A stretch of 64,000 nucleotides of DNA, from NCBI GenBank assembly GCA_903902705.1, contig CAIUVX010000063.1:1-64000 (forward strand). Reading direction: 5' to 3'. The first letter of the stretch is position 1. The number at the start of each line of letters is the position of its first letter. The notes under the pieces were generated by a model. It saw only the letters and a program-made list of their open reading frames with translations, was not told the origin of the DNA and made no database searches. Both the position numbers and the translations under genes were made by a program. Origin of the DNA: an uncultured Methylococcales bacterium. GTDB lineage: Bacteria > Pseudomonadota > Gammaproteobacteria > Methylococcales > Methylomonadaceae. Of the stretch, positions 8,624-18,134 are shown in pieces.

Positions 8624-10643
8624 CCGCCAAGCGCACACCAAATAACCTAGGATCACTAGGCACTCCGCGTAGGCTGTCGATTTTGAAAATGTAATAGTGG
8701 GTATCGGCGATGTTTTTCACAAACGCATAAATGCTGTAATTTTTCCACTCATAACCGACACGCGCATTGGCAAGCGCGTAAGCATTCTGGCTCATGATGC
8801 TGGTATTGTTTTCATCAAAATAAGTTCTACCCGTCCATACACCTTCAACGCGAGCAAAATAACCTTGTGGGTACTTGTATTGCAAGGCGAGTAGTCCCGT
8901 AAATTCAGGGACAAACGGGGCAATTTTTCCCGCATAATCAATTTTAGTAATCGGATCACGGTATTGGTCGAGTTGTGTATGGGTGTAACCGAAGTTACCA
9001 TCTAGGCTTAGATTGTCTATGAGTTGTGCTTGGGATTCAACTTCAAAACCGACACTGTGCGCTCTGGGTGCATTGACCACAGCATAATCGGTTTGGGTAA
9101 AAAATCGTTCAACTTGGTAATTTTCAATGTCGTAATAAAAGCCCGCCACATTGAATTTAAGGCGATCATTCAACCATTGGCTCTTTACACCTAGCTCATT
9201 GTTCCAAAGCCGCTCTTGCTTATAGTGGGATAAATTTTCGTTGATGTTGGCAATGGTATATCCAGCGGGTTTAAAAGATAAACCTGTTGCCGCATAAAGC
9301 AGAGCATTGTCCGATAGCGTGACATCAATGCCGAATTTAGGGCTAACAAAAAACGAACTATCATGTTGTTGTAAACTGGTTTTCTTGCCGTTAGGAAAGC
9401 TATTAGCTGCATCAATCACGTTTTCCACATAATCGACTCGCAAATCCAGATGAGGTTTTATTTGCTTAAAGCCTTGATAAGCAAGTTGTCCAAACACCGC
9501 GTAACTATCGACATTATTTTTTTTCATATCGTAGTGGGTATTGGCTTGTAGTATCAAGGTGTCGATAACGCTATGTTTTTTGTCATTGCTATAGAACAAC
9601 CCTGTGTGCCAGTTCCAAGTGCTGTGCTGGTCTTTGGGACGTAAACGAAATTCCTGTGTCCACGCGGTTTCGGCGACAGTCTGCGTGCGGTTATACACGG
9701 TAGGTATTAAATTCAAATCTGTCACACGCGGATTCATTTGCCAAAACCGCCGACTGCTGACAGACAATAATTCATAATCACCTGTGTCGTAGGCAATGCG
9801 TATCGCTTGGCTATCCGCTTGTTGCTTAAGTTGTTCAGTCGTTTCAGAACGGACGGTATAAAAATCAGGCGAATCCAAACGCGTATAGCGACTCGAACCG
9901 TAATTAAAATTTTCTTTACTCAGTATTAATCGGACATCCCACGCCTTAGTCGGTGTCCATTTTAATGCGGCTCGTCCACTAAAATTTGTTTGATTATCAG
10001 GGATGGTATTTAAATAACTGTTAGTTAGAAAACCATCCCGCTGTTGAAAATCACCGCTTAAATTAAAATACAGTTTATCTTTTATTAACGCGCCTGAACT
10101 ATTAGCCGTCACTTGATGTTGATTAAAGTTACCCAATTCTAAAGCGACACCTGCGTGCAAATCGTTTTCCGCTTGTTTGGTTTTAATATCAATCGCCCCT
10201 GCATAGGCATTTTTACCAAACCTTGCAGGTTGTGAACTGCGATACACATCCAAACTATCAATGGCAAATAATCGCCCCATTGCCGCCGTTGAACTACTAT
10301 ACGGTACATCATCGACATACACCACCACCGCTGGCGCACTAAACAGAGCGGTATTGGTCAAACCACGCAAACTAAATTTTTGCCCATAAGAGCCAAAGCC
10401 ATCATTGGTTAAATGCAGATTGGCAATCTGTTGTGTCACATTTTCCAAATTATTAATACTGCGTTCGATTAATTCTAGTGCATAAAATTCATCTTTACTG
10501 ACAGGTTCAGTATTAAACGAGGGAGCGGTTGATGGTTTTTCAGAAACAGTAATGGTATCAAGCTCAGTTGTTGCTTGTGCTGCCGCTACAGTGCCTATTG
10601 AAAATAAATAATGAATTACAATGAACGACGGTTTATATCTCAT
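8613..10643 (-). CDS. TonB-dependent outer membrane receptor
   Basis: Signal peptide, plug domain (SLRGLTNTALFSAPAVVVYVDDVP), beta-barrel ending in aromatic residue (LFGVRLAVNF). Confidence 0.92.
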   Translation of the reverse strand: MRYKPSFIVIHYLFSIGTVAAAQATTELDTITVSEKPSTAPSFNTEPVSKDEFYALELIERSINNLENVTQQIANLHLTNDGFGSYGQKFSLRGLTNTALFSAPAVVVYVDDVPYSSSTAAMGRLFAIDSLDVYRSSQPARFGKNAYAGAIDIKTKQAENDLHAGVALELGNFNQHQVTANSSGALIKDKLYFNLSGDFQQRDGFLTNSYLNTIPDNQTNFSGRAALKWTPTKAWDVRLILSKENFNYGSSRYTRLDSPDFYTVRSETTEQLKQQADSQAIRIAYDTGDYELLSVSSRRFWQMNPRVTDLNLIPTVYNRTQTVAETAWTQEFRLRPKDQHSTWNWHTGLFYSNDKKHSVIDTLILQANTHYDMKKNNVDSYAVFGQLAYQGFKQIKPHLDLRVDYVENVIDAANSFPNGKKTSLQQHDSSFFVSPKFGIDVTLSDNALLYAATGLSFKPAGYTIANINENLSHYKQERLWNNELGVKSQWLNDRLKFNVAGFYYDIENYQVERFFTQTDYAVVNAPRAHSVGFEVESQAQLIDNLSLDGNFGYTHTQLDQYRDPITKIDYAGKIAPFVPEFTGLLALQYKYPQGYFARVEGVWTGRTYFDENNTSIMSQNAYALANARVGYEWKNYSIYAFVKNIADTHYYIFKIDSLRGVPSDPRLFGVRLAVNF

Positions 10644-11803
10644 GGTTGCTCTGCGTTAAAAATACACACTTGATTTCTACCTTGAGTCTTAGCTTGATAC
10701 AAGGCGTGATCAGCATCATTGATTAATTCATCAAAATTATGACCGTCTTTTTTACTGCAAATACCAAAGCTGGTGGTAAAGCATAATTCTGGGTGTTCTG
10801 GAAAAATTAGTTGTTCACAAGCAACGCGGATTTTCTCAGCAATCATCAACGCCTCTTGCTCATCAGTTAATGGCAAAATAATTAAAAATTCCTCACCGCC
10901 CCAGCGGGTACAAATATCGGTTTTCCGCGTTGATTCTTTAAGCTGTCTAGCAAAAGATTTAATCACAATATCGCCTACATGATGACCATAATGGTCATTA
11001 ATTAATTTAAAGTGGTCAATGTCACACATTATCACCGCTAATGGTTTGTCAAAAAAAGCGTTATCCTGCTCCATTGTATGATCTAAACCACGCCGATTAT
11101 AGAGTGTGGTCAGCGAATCTCTATACGCTAATTCAGCTATTTTTTGTACTAATTGATCGGTGGCGATCAAGACAATAAAAAAATCCAGTAGTGCAATATA
11201 GAGCATCAGAAAAATAACTTGCAATGCCTGCATGATGCTTCCTGTCAGCCCATAAATAGCAATGAAGTGATCATCAAACAGGGCGACAACAAAGCGAAAA
11301 ACAAAAAATAGCGCGAAACCTCCAGCAATGACGCTTAAAGGTGTGTAAATTCGTTGCTGGCTTTGTTGTTGAAAATGCCAGACTGTATAGGCAATCAAGG
11401 CAAACTGTAGAAAGTAAAAGAGGCTTAGCAGGGTAATTCTAGTATTAGCATCTGGAATGCCATAAGTAGAAATAAACAGCAAAACGATAGTGAAGATTAA
11501 GATAGCCGTTGATGGAATGGCTGATTTTTTCTCAATATTAATAAATCGTAGATGCGCCTGATAAGTCAGGTTGGCGCTCAGTAGTATTAAACTATTTCCA
11601 ACTATAATCGACCAAAATATATCAATATAGTCCCTTAAAAAAATAAGAGACATACCTATTGCGAGTAAGAAGTTGACAATAGCCAGTAAATACAGCCCAT
11701 TATATGAAGGCATTTTACGCGCAAAAGTCATCATGCCGATACCGTACAAAAAGACAAAGCTAGTGCAAACAATAAAAATGGTACGCACATCGAGTAGGTG
11801 CAT
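10640..11803 (-). CDS. Membrane-bound GGDEF diguanylate cyclase
   Basis: Multiple TM helices then RKTDICTRWGGEEF (active GGEEF plus upstream RxxD I-site). Confidence 0.93.
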   Translation of the reverse strand: MHLLDVRTIFIVCTSFVFLYGIGMMTFARKMPSYNGLYLLAIVNFLLAIGMSLIFLRDYIDIFWSIIVGNSLILLSANLTYQAHLRFINIEKKSAIPSTAILIFTIVLLFISTYGIPDANTRITLLSLFYFLQFALIAYTVWHFQQQSQQRIYTPLSVIAGGFALFFVFRFVVALFDDHFIAIYGLTGSIMQALQVIFLMLYIALLDFFIVLIATDQLVQKIAELAYRDSLTTLYNRRGLDHTMEQDNAFFDKPLAVIMCDIDHFKLINDHYGHHVGDIVIKSFARQLKESTRKTDICTRWGGEEFLIILPLTDEQEALMIAEKIRVACEQLIFPEHPELCFTTSFGICSKKDGHNFDELINDADHALYQAKTQGRNQVCIFNAEQP

Positions 11804-11830
11804 AATGTTTTTTTAAGAAAGGTTTTTTTA

Positions 11831-12985
11831 TTAAGTGAATGTTACCACACAATTACGTCCACTATCTTTAGCCTTATACAGTGCGTCATCGGCACGTTTT
11901 ACGGCTTCATCAATGGTATGGTCATTGTTGTCGAGCATTTTTACCCCTAAACTGATGGTGCAAGTAATATTATCCACGTCATTTTTAGCAATTTCTCTTC
12001 TAAGTTTTTCAGCGACTGCCTTGGCTTCTTGTAGGCTGGTATTGGGTAAAATACACAAGAACTCCTCGCCGCCCCAGCGTCCTAATATATCAGTTTTACG
12101 GAGCTGAGATTTTAAAGTGTGTGCAACCATTTGTAATATTTTATCGCCTGTTTCATGTCCATGAGTGTCATTGACTATTTTAAAATGATCTATATCTAAA
12201 AGAATCAGTGAGCAAGCAGTTTTATAACGTTGAAATTGATTAAATTGCTGATCTAAAAATTGTTGCGTGGCACGGCGATTGTAAATTTGCGTTAAAAAGT
12301 CGCATAAAGCTGCTTCGCGTAAATCCTGATAAAGACGCTGACTGACCATCATAATAAAACCGACATTACGCAAGTAACCACTTATGAATATTGCTAACAA
12401 AAAGCCGTTATTAATGGACTGGCTTTGAATTGGACAAGAATAGGTGGAAGTAGCTGGATAAACAATCACCATATAGCAACGCACAACAAATACCAAAATG
12501 ATAAAAATAAGGCTGAATAGCATGAAATAGAGGGAGCTGGAAAAATTTACATGGCGACGCTGCCACAGAAAATAGCAGGCTATGCCATAAAAAATAATGC
12601 CATAAATAGGCACAAATAGAATAACAATAATGCTTATGCAGTGAAAAATGACAATATAATTAATCGTAGCAATGCTCAAAACTAGAAAACCAAATAACCA
12701 GCGCGAATTAAAATCAAACTCTAAAAACCGTGCAATACCTAAGTAATAAAAATAACACGCCAGTATTAAAAAATCGCCTGCCCCACAACGTAATACAAGA
12801 TTGTCAGGAAAAAGAAAACACAGTGTGGTTGCAAAAAAACCGATTGCCGCACAAACCGCTCCCCACATATACAGGCTAATACCTTTATATTGATTAGCTT
12901 GTGAATTAAAAAAAGCAATGGTAATAGCGTACAAAAAAGAGCTAATAACGATCATCAGCGACAGGGTTTTAAAATCTAGCAACAT
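11831..12985 (-). CDS. Membrane-bound GGDEF diguanylate cyclase
   Basis: TM region then LRKTDILGRWGGEEFLCILP; start at 12985 preferred (aaggagtg RBS). Confidence 0.92.
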   Translation of the reverse strand: MLLDFKTLSLMIVISSFLYAITIAFFNSQANQYKGISLYMWGAVCAAIGFFATTLCFLFPDNLVLRCGAGDFLILACYFYYLGIARFLEFDFNSRWLFGFLVLSIATINYIVIFHCISIIVILFVPIYGIIFYGIACYFLWQRRHVNFSSSLYFMLFSLIFIILVFVVRCYMVIVYPATSTYSCPIQSQSINNGFLLAIFISGYLRNVGFIMMVSQRLYQDLREAALCDFLTQIYNRRATQQFLDQQFNQFQRYKTACSLILLDIDHFKIVNDTHGHETGDKILQMVAHTLKSQLRKTDILGRWGGEEFLCILPNTSLQEAKAVAEKLRREIAKNDVDNITCTISLGVKMLDNNDHTIDEAVKRADDALYKAKDSGRNCVVTFT

Positions 12986-13112
12986 CGTATCACTCCTTAA
13001 TTTCAACCAAATAAGTTCATCGTAATTAGTTGCATGTATAAAACACATCATTCTGGCAGGGATGCCAGAATCCAGTTACAGTGAGAGCGTAGCGAGGGTT
13101 CTGTTTAATGTA

Positions 13113-13190
13113 ATGTCATCCTTGGCACTAGATTCCATCATACCTGCTGGAATGGAGATGACCTAGCTTTAACATTATAGTTATGCTGAT
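13113..13190. repeat. Dispersed repeat, copy 1
   Basis: atgtcatccttggcactagattcca...tgctggaatgg...taacattatag matches 20724-20800. Confidence 0.75.
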
Positions 13191-13202
13191 TTTTAGAGCT
13201 AT

Positions 13203-14675
13203 TCATAAAAATCGTTTGCTGTATGAGGTGTTGATTTGTTTGAGGGTACTGGCAGATAAATCAATGAGCGGCGTGGGTGCTAAACCGAATAACACAATAC
13301 TCCCCACTAATAAACTGACTGCTAACATTTCGGGGAGTCGTAAATCTTCAATCGACTGCATGGAGGGTTTGACTGTGCCAGTAAATAATAAGCCAATGGT
13401 GCGTATGGCGTAGGCGGCACTGATTAGCACACAGATACTAAAAAACACCATCCAATAGCCCCATTGTTGAAAGCCACCAATAAATATTTGTAATTCGGCA
13501 ATAAATCCGACTGTGCTGGGCAGTCCCATTGCCGCAAATAAGCTGAGGGTCATAAACACCGCAAAGCGTGGCATGATGTGGATTAAGGAGCGGTAATCCT
13601 GAATATTGCGGGTATGAGTGCGTTCGTATAGCAAGCCAACCAGCAAAAATAATACCCCTGCAATCAAGCCGTGAGCAGTCATTTGTAACACCGCGCCTGT
13701 CATACCTAATGGCGTTAAACTAGCAATACCTAATAATACTAGCCCCATGTGACTGATGGATGAATAGGCGATCATGGCTTTTAAATCGCTTTGTCGCCAT
13801 GCCAACAGACCACCATAAATCATACTAAATAAGGCTAAAAATAATAAAAATGGTTGCAAGGTTTGTGCCGCTTCGGGCAACATCACCACGGCACGGATTA
13901 GCCCATAAGCACCCATTTTTAATAAAATACCCGACAGTAAAATACTAACAGGGCTAGGGGCTTCAACGTGTGCTAAGGGTAACCAGCCGTGTAAGGGAAA
14001 AATTGGCATTTTTACCCCAAAGCCTATTAAAAAACCTAACAACACTAATACTTGTTCGGTCGCTGGCATATCTTGTGCAGCTTGATTCATAGAGGTCATT
14101 AATGAGCCACTATGTTGGAGGTCATATTGACTGACTGCCAATAAACTCATCAGCATAAAGACTGAACCGCCCATGGTGTACAGCACAAAATTAAGACTAG
14201 CAGAATGTCGCCGCTGTCCGCCCCAACGATCAATTAGGAAAAATAGCGGAATTAAGGTGATTTCCCAAAAAATATAAAACAATGCCCAGTCTTGGGATAG
14301 AAACACGCCTAACATACCAAATTCTAATAACATTAGACAAATATGGTAGCCTTTAACGCGTTCCGATAATGTCAAGGAAGCGAGCAAAGCAATGCAGGTC
14401 AATAAGGTAGCTAACATCAACATAGGCATAGACAAACCATCAACACCTAATGCGTAAGCACTGCCTAAATCTGGATTGAGAGGGAAATATTCTTTAAATT
14501 GCAGGCTGGCAGTATGGGAGTCATATCGACTCAGTAACCAGCAACTCAAAATAAAAGCCAAGCTGGCAAACGCCAAACTGATTAAGCGTATTAGTTGGGT
14601 TTTTTGTGCCGGGGTAAAAACTAAAAATAAAACTCCTAGCGCAGGAGTCCAGAGAAGTAGACTAAGTATGTCCAT
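13203..14675 (-). CDS. nuoM: NADH-quinone oxidoreductase subunit M-like protein
   Basis: Proton_antipo_M family: FYIFWEITLIPLFFLI, FPLHGWLPLAHVEAPSPVSILLSGILLKMGAYGLIR. Confidence 0.88.
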   Translation of the reverse strand: MDILSLLLWTPALGVLFLVFTPAQKTQLIRLISLAFASLAFILSCWLLSRYDSHTASLQFKEYFPLNPDLGSAYALGVDGLSMPMLMLATLLTCIALLASLTLSERVKGYHICLMLLEFGMLGVFLSQDWALFYIFWEITLIPLFFLIDRWGGQRRHSASLNFVLYTMGGSVFMLMSLLAVSQYDLQHSGSLMTSMNQAAQDMPATEQVLVLLGFLIGFGVKMPIFPLHGWLPLAHVEAPSPVSILLSGILLKMGAYGLIRAVVMLPEAAQTLQPFLLFLALFSMIYGGLLAWRQSDLKAMIAYSSISHMGLVLLGIASLTPLGMTGAVLQMTAHGLIAGVLFLLVGLLYERTHTRNIQDYRSLIHIMPRFAVFMTLSLFAAMGLPSTVGFIAELQIFIGGFQQWGYWMVFFSICVLISAAYAIRTIGLLFTGTVKPSMQSIEDLRLPEMLAVSLLVGSIVLFGLAPTPLIDLSASTLKQINTSYSKRFL

Positions 14676-14754
14676 AAATTTTATGTGATTGTCAGACGGT
14701 TATTGTGGGCAATTGTACGTTAAGCGCATGGTTTGGCAAAGGTTACGCAATTTT

Positions 14755-14925
14755 TTAGCGATTGAGTGAAATAAAGTCAAAAAACATATTTTTTGATTCG
14801 GTGACCTCATAGGCATTTTTACCATTACCAAAAAACTTAGTGAGCAACCAATGCACAAATGAAGCAATACGATAATTGAAGGATTGGTATAATGCGCCTA
14901 TTAAAAATAATTTAGCATCAAGCAT
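14755..14925 (-). CDS. Candidate 56-aa small ORF
   Basis: MLDAKLFLIGALYQSFNYRIASFVHWLLTKFFGNGKNAYEVTESKNMFFDFISLNR*; below the ORF-track length cut; no strong RBS seen. Confidence 0.3.
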   Translation of the reverse strand: MLDAKLFLIGALYQSFNYRIASFVHWLLTKFFGNGKNAYEVTESKNMFFDFISLNR

Positions 14926-14969
14926 GAATTAAGCTTGTACTTATAATGCTACAAAAGGAGTAATGAGTT

Positions 14970-16358
14970 TTGACAAACGTGCAAGATATTACCAGTCCGA
15001 TGAGTCCATCGGAAAAACGCGCTACTTGGTCGCTGGCAAGTATTTACGCCTTGCGAATGTTGGGGCTATTTATGATTTTGCCCGTATTATCGCTATTTGC
15101 CGAACAGCTAGAAGGTTCGACCCACGCGCTGATAGGCTTGGCAATGAGTATTTATGGTTTGCCACAGGTGATATTGCAAATTCCTTTTGGTTTACTGTCA
15201 GATAAATTTGGGCGCAAAAAAATCATTCTTATCGGACTCTTGTTATTTTTTATCGGTAGCACGATTGCCGCCTTTTCTACCACGATTTACGGCGTTTTGG
15301 TGGGTCGTGCTTTTCAAGGTGCGGGGGCAGTTTCTGCTGTCGTAATGGCATTGGTGGCAGATTTAACCCAAGAAGTGCATCGAACCAAAGCAATGGCAAC
15401 TATCGGCGTGAGTATTGGGATGTCATTTGGTGTAGGCATCATTGCAGGCCCTATTATTTCAGGGTTTGGCGGTGTACAAGCGGTATTTGGGGTAACGGCG
15501 GTATTAACCGTGTTTGCGATGTTGACGGTTATTTATATTGTTCCCAATCCTCAACATTCCAAATTACATCGAGATGCCGAATTTGTACCCGCACAGGCAA
15601 TGAACGCACTGAAAAATCCTGATTTGTTGCGTTTAAATTATGGCATTTTTGTTCTGCATTTGATTTTAATGGCGATTTTTGTGGTCGTACCGTCGTTAAT
15701 GCGTCAAGCGGGTTTAGAAGCTGGACACGAATGGCAAGTTTATCTGCCTGTATTTGCGGGTTCAATGGCAGTGATGATTCCATTCATTATTTTGGCAGAA
15801 AAAAAACGCAAAATGAAACAAGTGTTTCTTGGCGCGATTGCTGTTTTGGTGCTTGCTGAAGTGGGCTTGTCACAGTTTCATGATAACTTAATCGGCATTG
15901 TCGGCTTTTTGGCGGTGTTTTTTTGTGGTTTCAATTTGCTGGAATCCACTTTGCCTTCACTCATTTCCAAAACCGCACCCGCAGATTTAAAAGGTACAGC
16001 AATGGGTGCGTATTCAAGCTCTCAATTTATGGGCTTATTTTTGGGTGGTGTTATTGGCGGCTGGTTTAACGGGCAATTTGGCGTAACAGCGGTATTTTTA
16101 TTTTGTGCGGCTGCGGCATTCAGTTGGTTTTTAGTGTCGTTGACCATGAATCCACCACGCTATTTAGCCAATATGCTAATTTCGTTGGAAAATTTAAACC
16201 AACAAACCAGTGACAACTTTGTGAATCAATTGCTGGCAGTTGTCGGTGTTGTTGAAGTGACGGTACACATTGAAGAGGCTGTGGCGTATCTTAAAGTGGA
16301 TAGCCAACAATTGAATAAAGACCAGTTACAACAGTTACTTGGTCAATACGGGATTTAA
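14970..16358 (+). CDS. MFS transporter, YajR-like with C-terminal ferredoxin-like domain
   Basis: 12-TM MFS (PFGLLSDKFGRKKIILIGLLLFFIGS) plus C-terminal soluble NFVNQLLAVVGVVEVTVHIEEAVAYLKVDSQQLN. Confidence 0.88.
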   Translation: MTNVQDITSPMSPSEKRATWSLASIYALRMLGLFMILPVLSLFAEQLEGSTHALIGLAMSIYGLPQVILQIPFGLLSDKFGRKKIILIGLLLFFIGSTIAAFSTTIYGVLVGRAFQGAGAVSAVVMALVADLTQEVHRTKAMATIGVSIGMSFGVGIIAGPIISGFGGVQAVFGVTAVLTVFAMLTVIYIVPNPQHSKLHRDAEFVPAQAMNALKNPDLLRLNYGIFVLHLILMAIFVVVPSLMRQAGLEAGHEWQVYLPVFAGSMAVMIPFIILAEKKRKMKQVFLGAIAVLVLAEVGLSQFHDNLIGIVGFLAVFFCGFNLLESTLPSLISKTAPADLKGTAMGAYSSSQFMGLFLGGVIGGWFNGQFGVTAVFLFCAAAAFSWFLVSLTMNPPRYLANMLISLENLNQQTSDNFVNQLLAVVGVVEVTVHIEEAVAYLKVDSQQLNKDQLQQLLGQYGI

Positions 16359-16796
16359 CTATTCCAACCAGTCGAGAATAAAGTCTTCCAAATCCTCTAA
16401 GTCATCGTCTTTGGTTTCAATCCGTGCATAGCTACGGATTGAAATTCCTGCTTTCTCAACACTATCGTGCGTTTTTGTTAGCAACGGATGCCATTCGGGT
16501 AGCTCTTTGCCTTCGTGCAGCAATCGATAAGCGCAACTTGAAGGCAACCAGTGATATTGAGTGGCTTCCAGTTGTCTTAAATCGACACAATCAGAAATAA
16601 TCTGAGTGCGCTCGGCATAACGGGTACAACGACAACTTGTTAAATCAAGTAAACGACAAGCAATGCTGGTGAAGTAAATATCACCCGTGTCTTCGTCTTC
16701 CAGTTTGTGTAGACAACATTTGGCACAGCCATCACACAGTGACTCCCATTCTTGGTTAGTCATTTCTGACAGGGTTTTGGTTTTCCAAAAATTCAT
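16359..16796 (-). CDS. YcgN-family cysteine cluster protein (UPF0260)
   Basis: WESLCDGCAKCCLHKLEDEDTGDIYFTSIACRLLDLTSCRCTRYAERT. Confidence 0.93.
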   Translation of the reverse strand: MNFWKTKTLSEMTNQEWESLCDGCAKCCLHKLEDEDTGDIYFTSIACRLLDLTSCRCTRYAERTQIISDCVDLRQLEATQYHWLPSSCAYRLLHEGKELPEWHPLLTKTHDSVEKAGISIRSYARIETKDDDLEDLEDFILDWLE

Positions 16797-16883
16797 CTTG
16801 TGCAGGTGGGGATTTTAGATATGAGGGGTTACAGATAACATCCCTTTAAAGGATGTTATCTGTCTCGCCTTATTATTAGGCGA

Positions 16884-17480
16884 TTATTTTTTAGCAATAG
16901 CATTCCAAGCAATCAACCATGTTTGTGATTGATAAGCTTCGGCTTTTTTATCTAGCGCACCTGTTAGCACCATGCGCAAGGTGTTTTGAATAATACCAAA
17001 AAAGTATGTCTGTGCCAGTAAGGGATCAATATTGCGTATCTCTCCTTCGCTGATACCATTTCTAATCACTTTGATGATTTTAACGAAAGCCGCCGTTTCT
17101 AATAGTGGTTTGGCTTCGGGTAAAAATTCATTGATTTTGAGTATCAGCAAAAACTGCATTATCTCAGGTGCTTCGTCAGTCAGTTTAAAAAATAAATCGA
17201 CGACAGCGTGTAATTGCTCTGAGGGTTTTTGATTTTTGCGGCGTATCTCATCAATGGATATATTTAAACTATCTAGGATGTTTGCATATAAAGCCGTGGC
17301 AATCATTTGTTTGTGCTTAAAATGGTGATAAATAGCACTGGCTGTTTTAATACCTGACGCTTCGGCAATATCGCTTAATGAGGTATTGAAATAGCCTTTT
17401 TCAGCAAATAACTTTAGGGCAGCTAACAAGATTTCATCTTGAGTTTCTGTTTTTGTGTGAGTATCTTTTTCTTGATCCAT
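16884..17480 (-). CDS. TetR-family transcriptional regulator
   Basis: N-terminal TetR HTH: ILLAALKLFAEKGYFNTSLSDIAEASGIKTASAIYHHFKHKQMI. Confidence 0.93.
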   Translation of the reverse strand: MDQEKDTHTKTETQDEILLAALKLFAEKGYFNTSLSDIAEASGIKTASAIYHHFKHKQMIATALYANILDSLNISIDEIRRKNQKPSEQLHAVVDLFFKLTDEAPEIMQFLLILKINEFLPEAKPLLETAAFVKIIKVIRNGISEGEIRNIDPLLAQTYFFGIIQNTLRMVLTGALDKKAEAYQSQTWLIAWNAIAKK

Positions 17481-17570
17481 GTTCTTATTTCACAGCTGAT
17501 TCAATATGCTGTATCTCTTTGATGTTAGTAAAATACAGAAGGTTTAATGAAAACCTTGAGACGTGTGTTT

Positions 17571-18134
17571 TTATTTTTCCGCGATAGCTATTAAGGCAGC
17601 GCGTAGGTAGCTAACCATAGACCATAATGTTAATGCGGCGGCAATATATAAAAGTCCATAGCCGATTAAATTAATTGGTAGCCCTAGTAAATCTTCACGA
17701 TACAATAAAAATCCAATGGACAGCATTTGTGCAGTGGTTTTCCATTTGCCGATGTCAGACACTTTAACGGTTGCGCGTTGACCAATTTCTGCCATCCATT
17801 CTCGCAACGAAGCGATGGTAATTTCCCTGCCAACAATAATTGCGGCTGGAATGGCTAAATACGCAGTGTGTTGTTGCTCAACTAGCAATACCAACACAAT
17901 CGCCACCATTAATTTATCCGCAACAGGGTCTAAAAACGCGCCAAAAGGCGTTTCCAATTGCATTTTTCGCGCAAGATAACCATCTAACCAATCGGTAATA
18001 CCTGCCGCTAGAAAAATCAGCATACACGCCACATTGGAATACTGCCAAGGCAGATAAAAAATCACGGCTAACAACGGAATTAAGGCAATCCGTAGTAGGG
18101 TGAGATTAGTCGGTAAGTTAAATTGAATGGTCAT
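17571..18134 (-). CDS. pgsA: CDP-diacylglycerol--glycerol-3-phosphate 3-phosphatidyltransferase
   Basis: CDP-alcohol phosphotransferase motif DWLDGYLARKMQLETPFGAFLDPVADK; follows uvrC. Confidence 0.94.
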   Translation of the reverse strand: MTIQFNLPTNLTLLRIALIPLLAVIFYLPWQYSNVACMLIFLAAGITDWLDGYLARKMQLETPFGAFLDPVADKLMVAIVLVLLVEQQHTAYLAIPAAIIVGREITIASLREWMAEIGQRATVKVSDIGKWKTTAQMLSIGFLLYREDLLGLPINLIGYGLLYIAAALTLWSMVSYLRAALIAIAEK

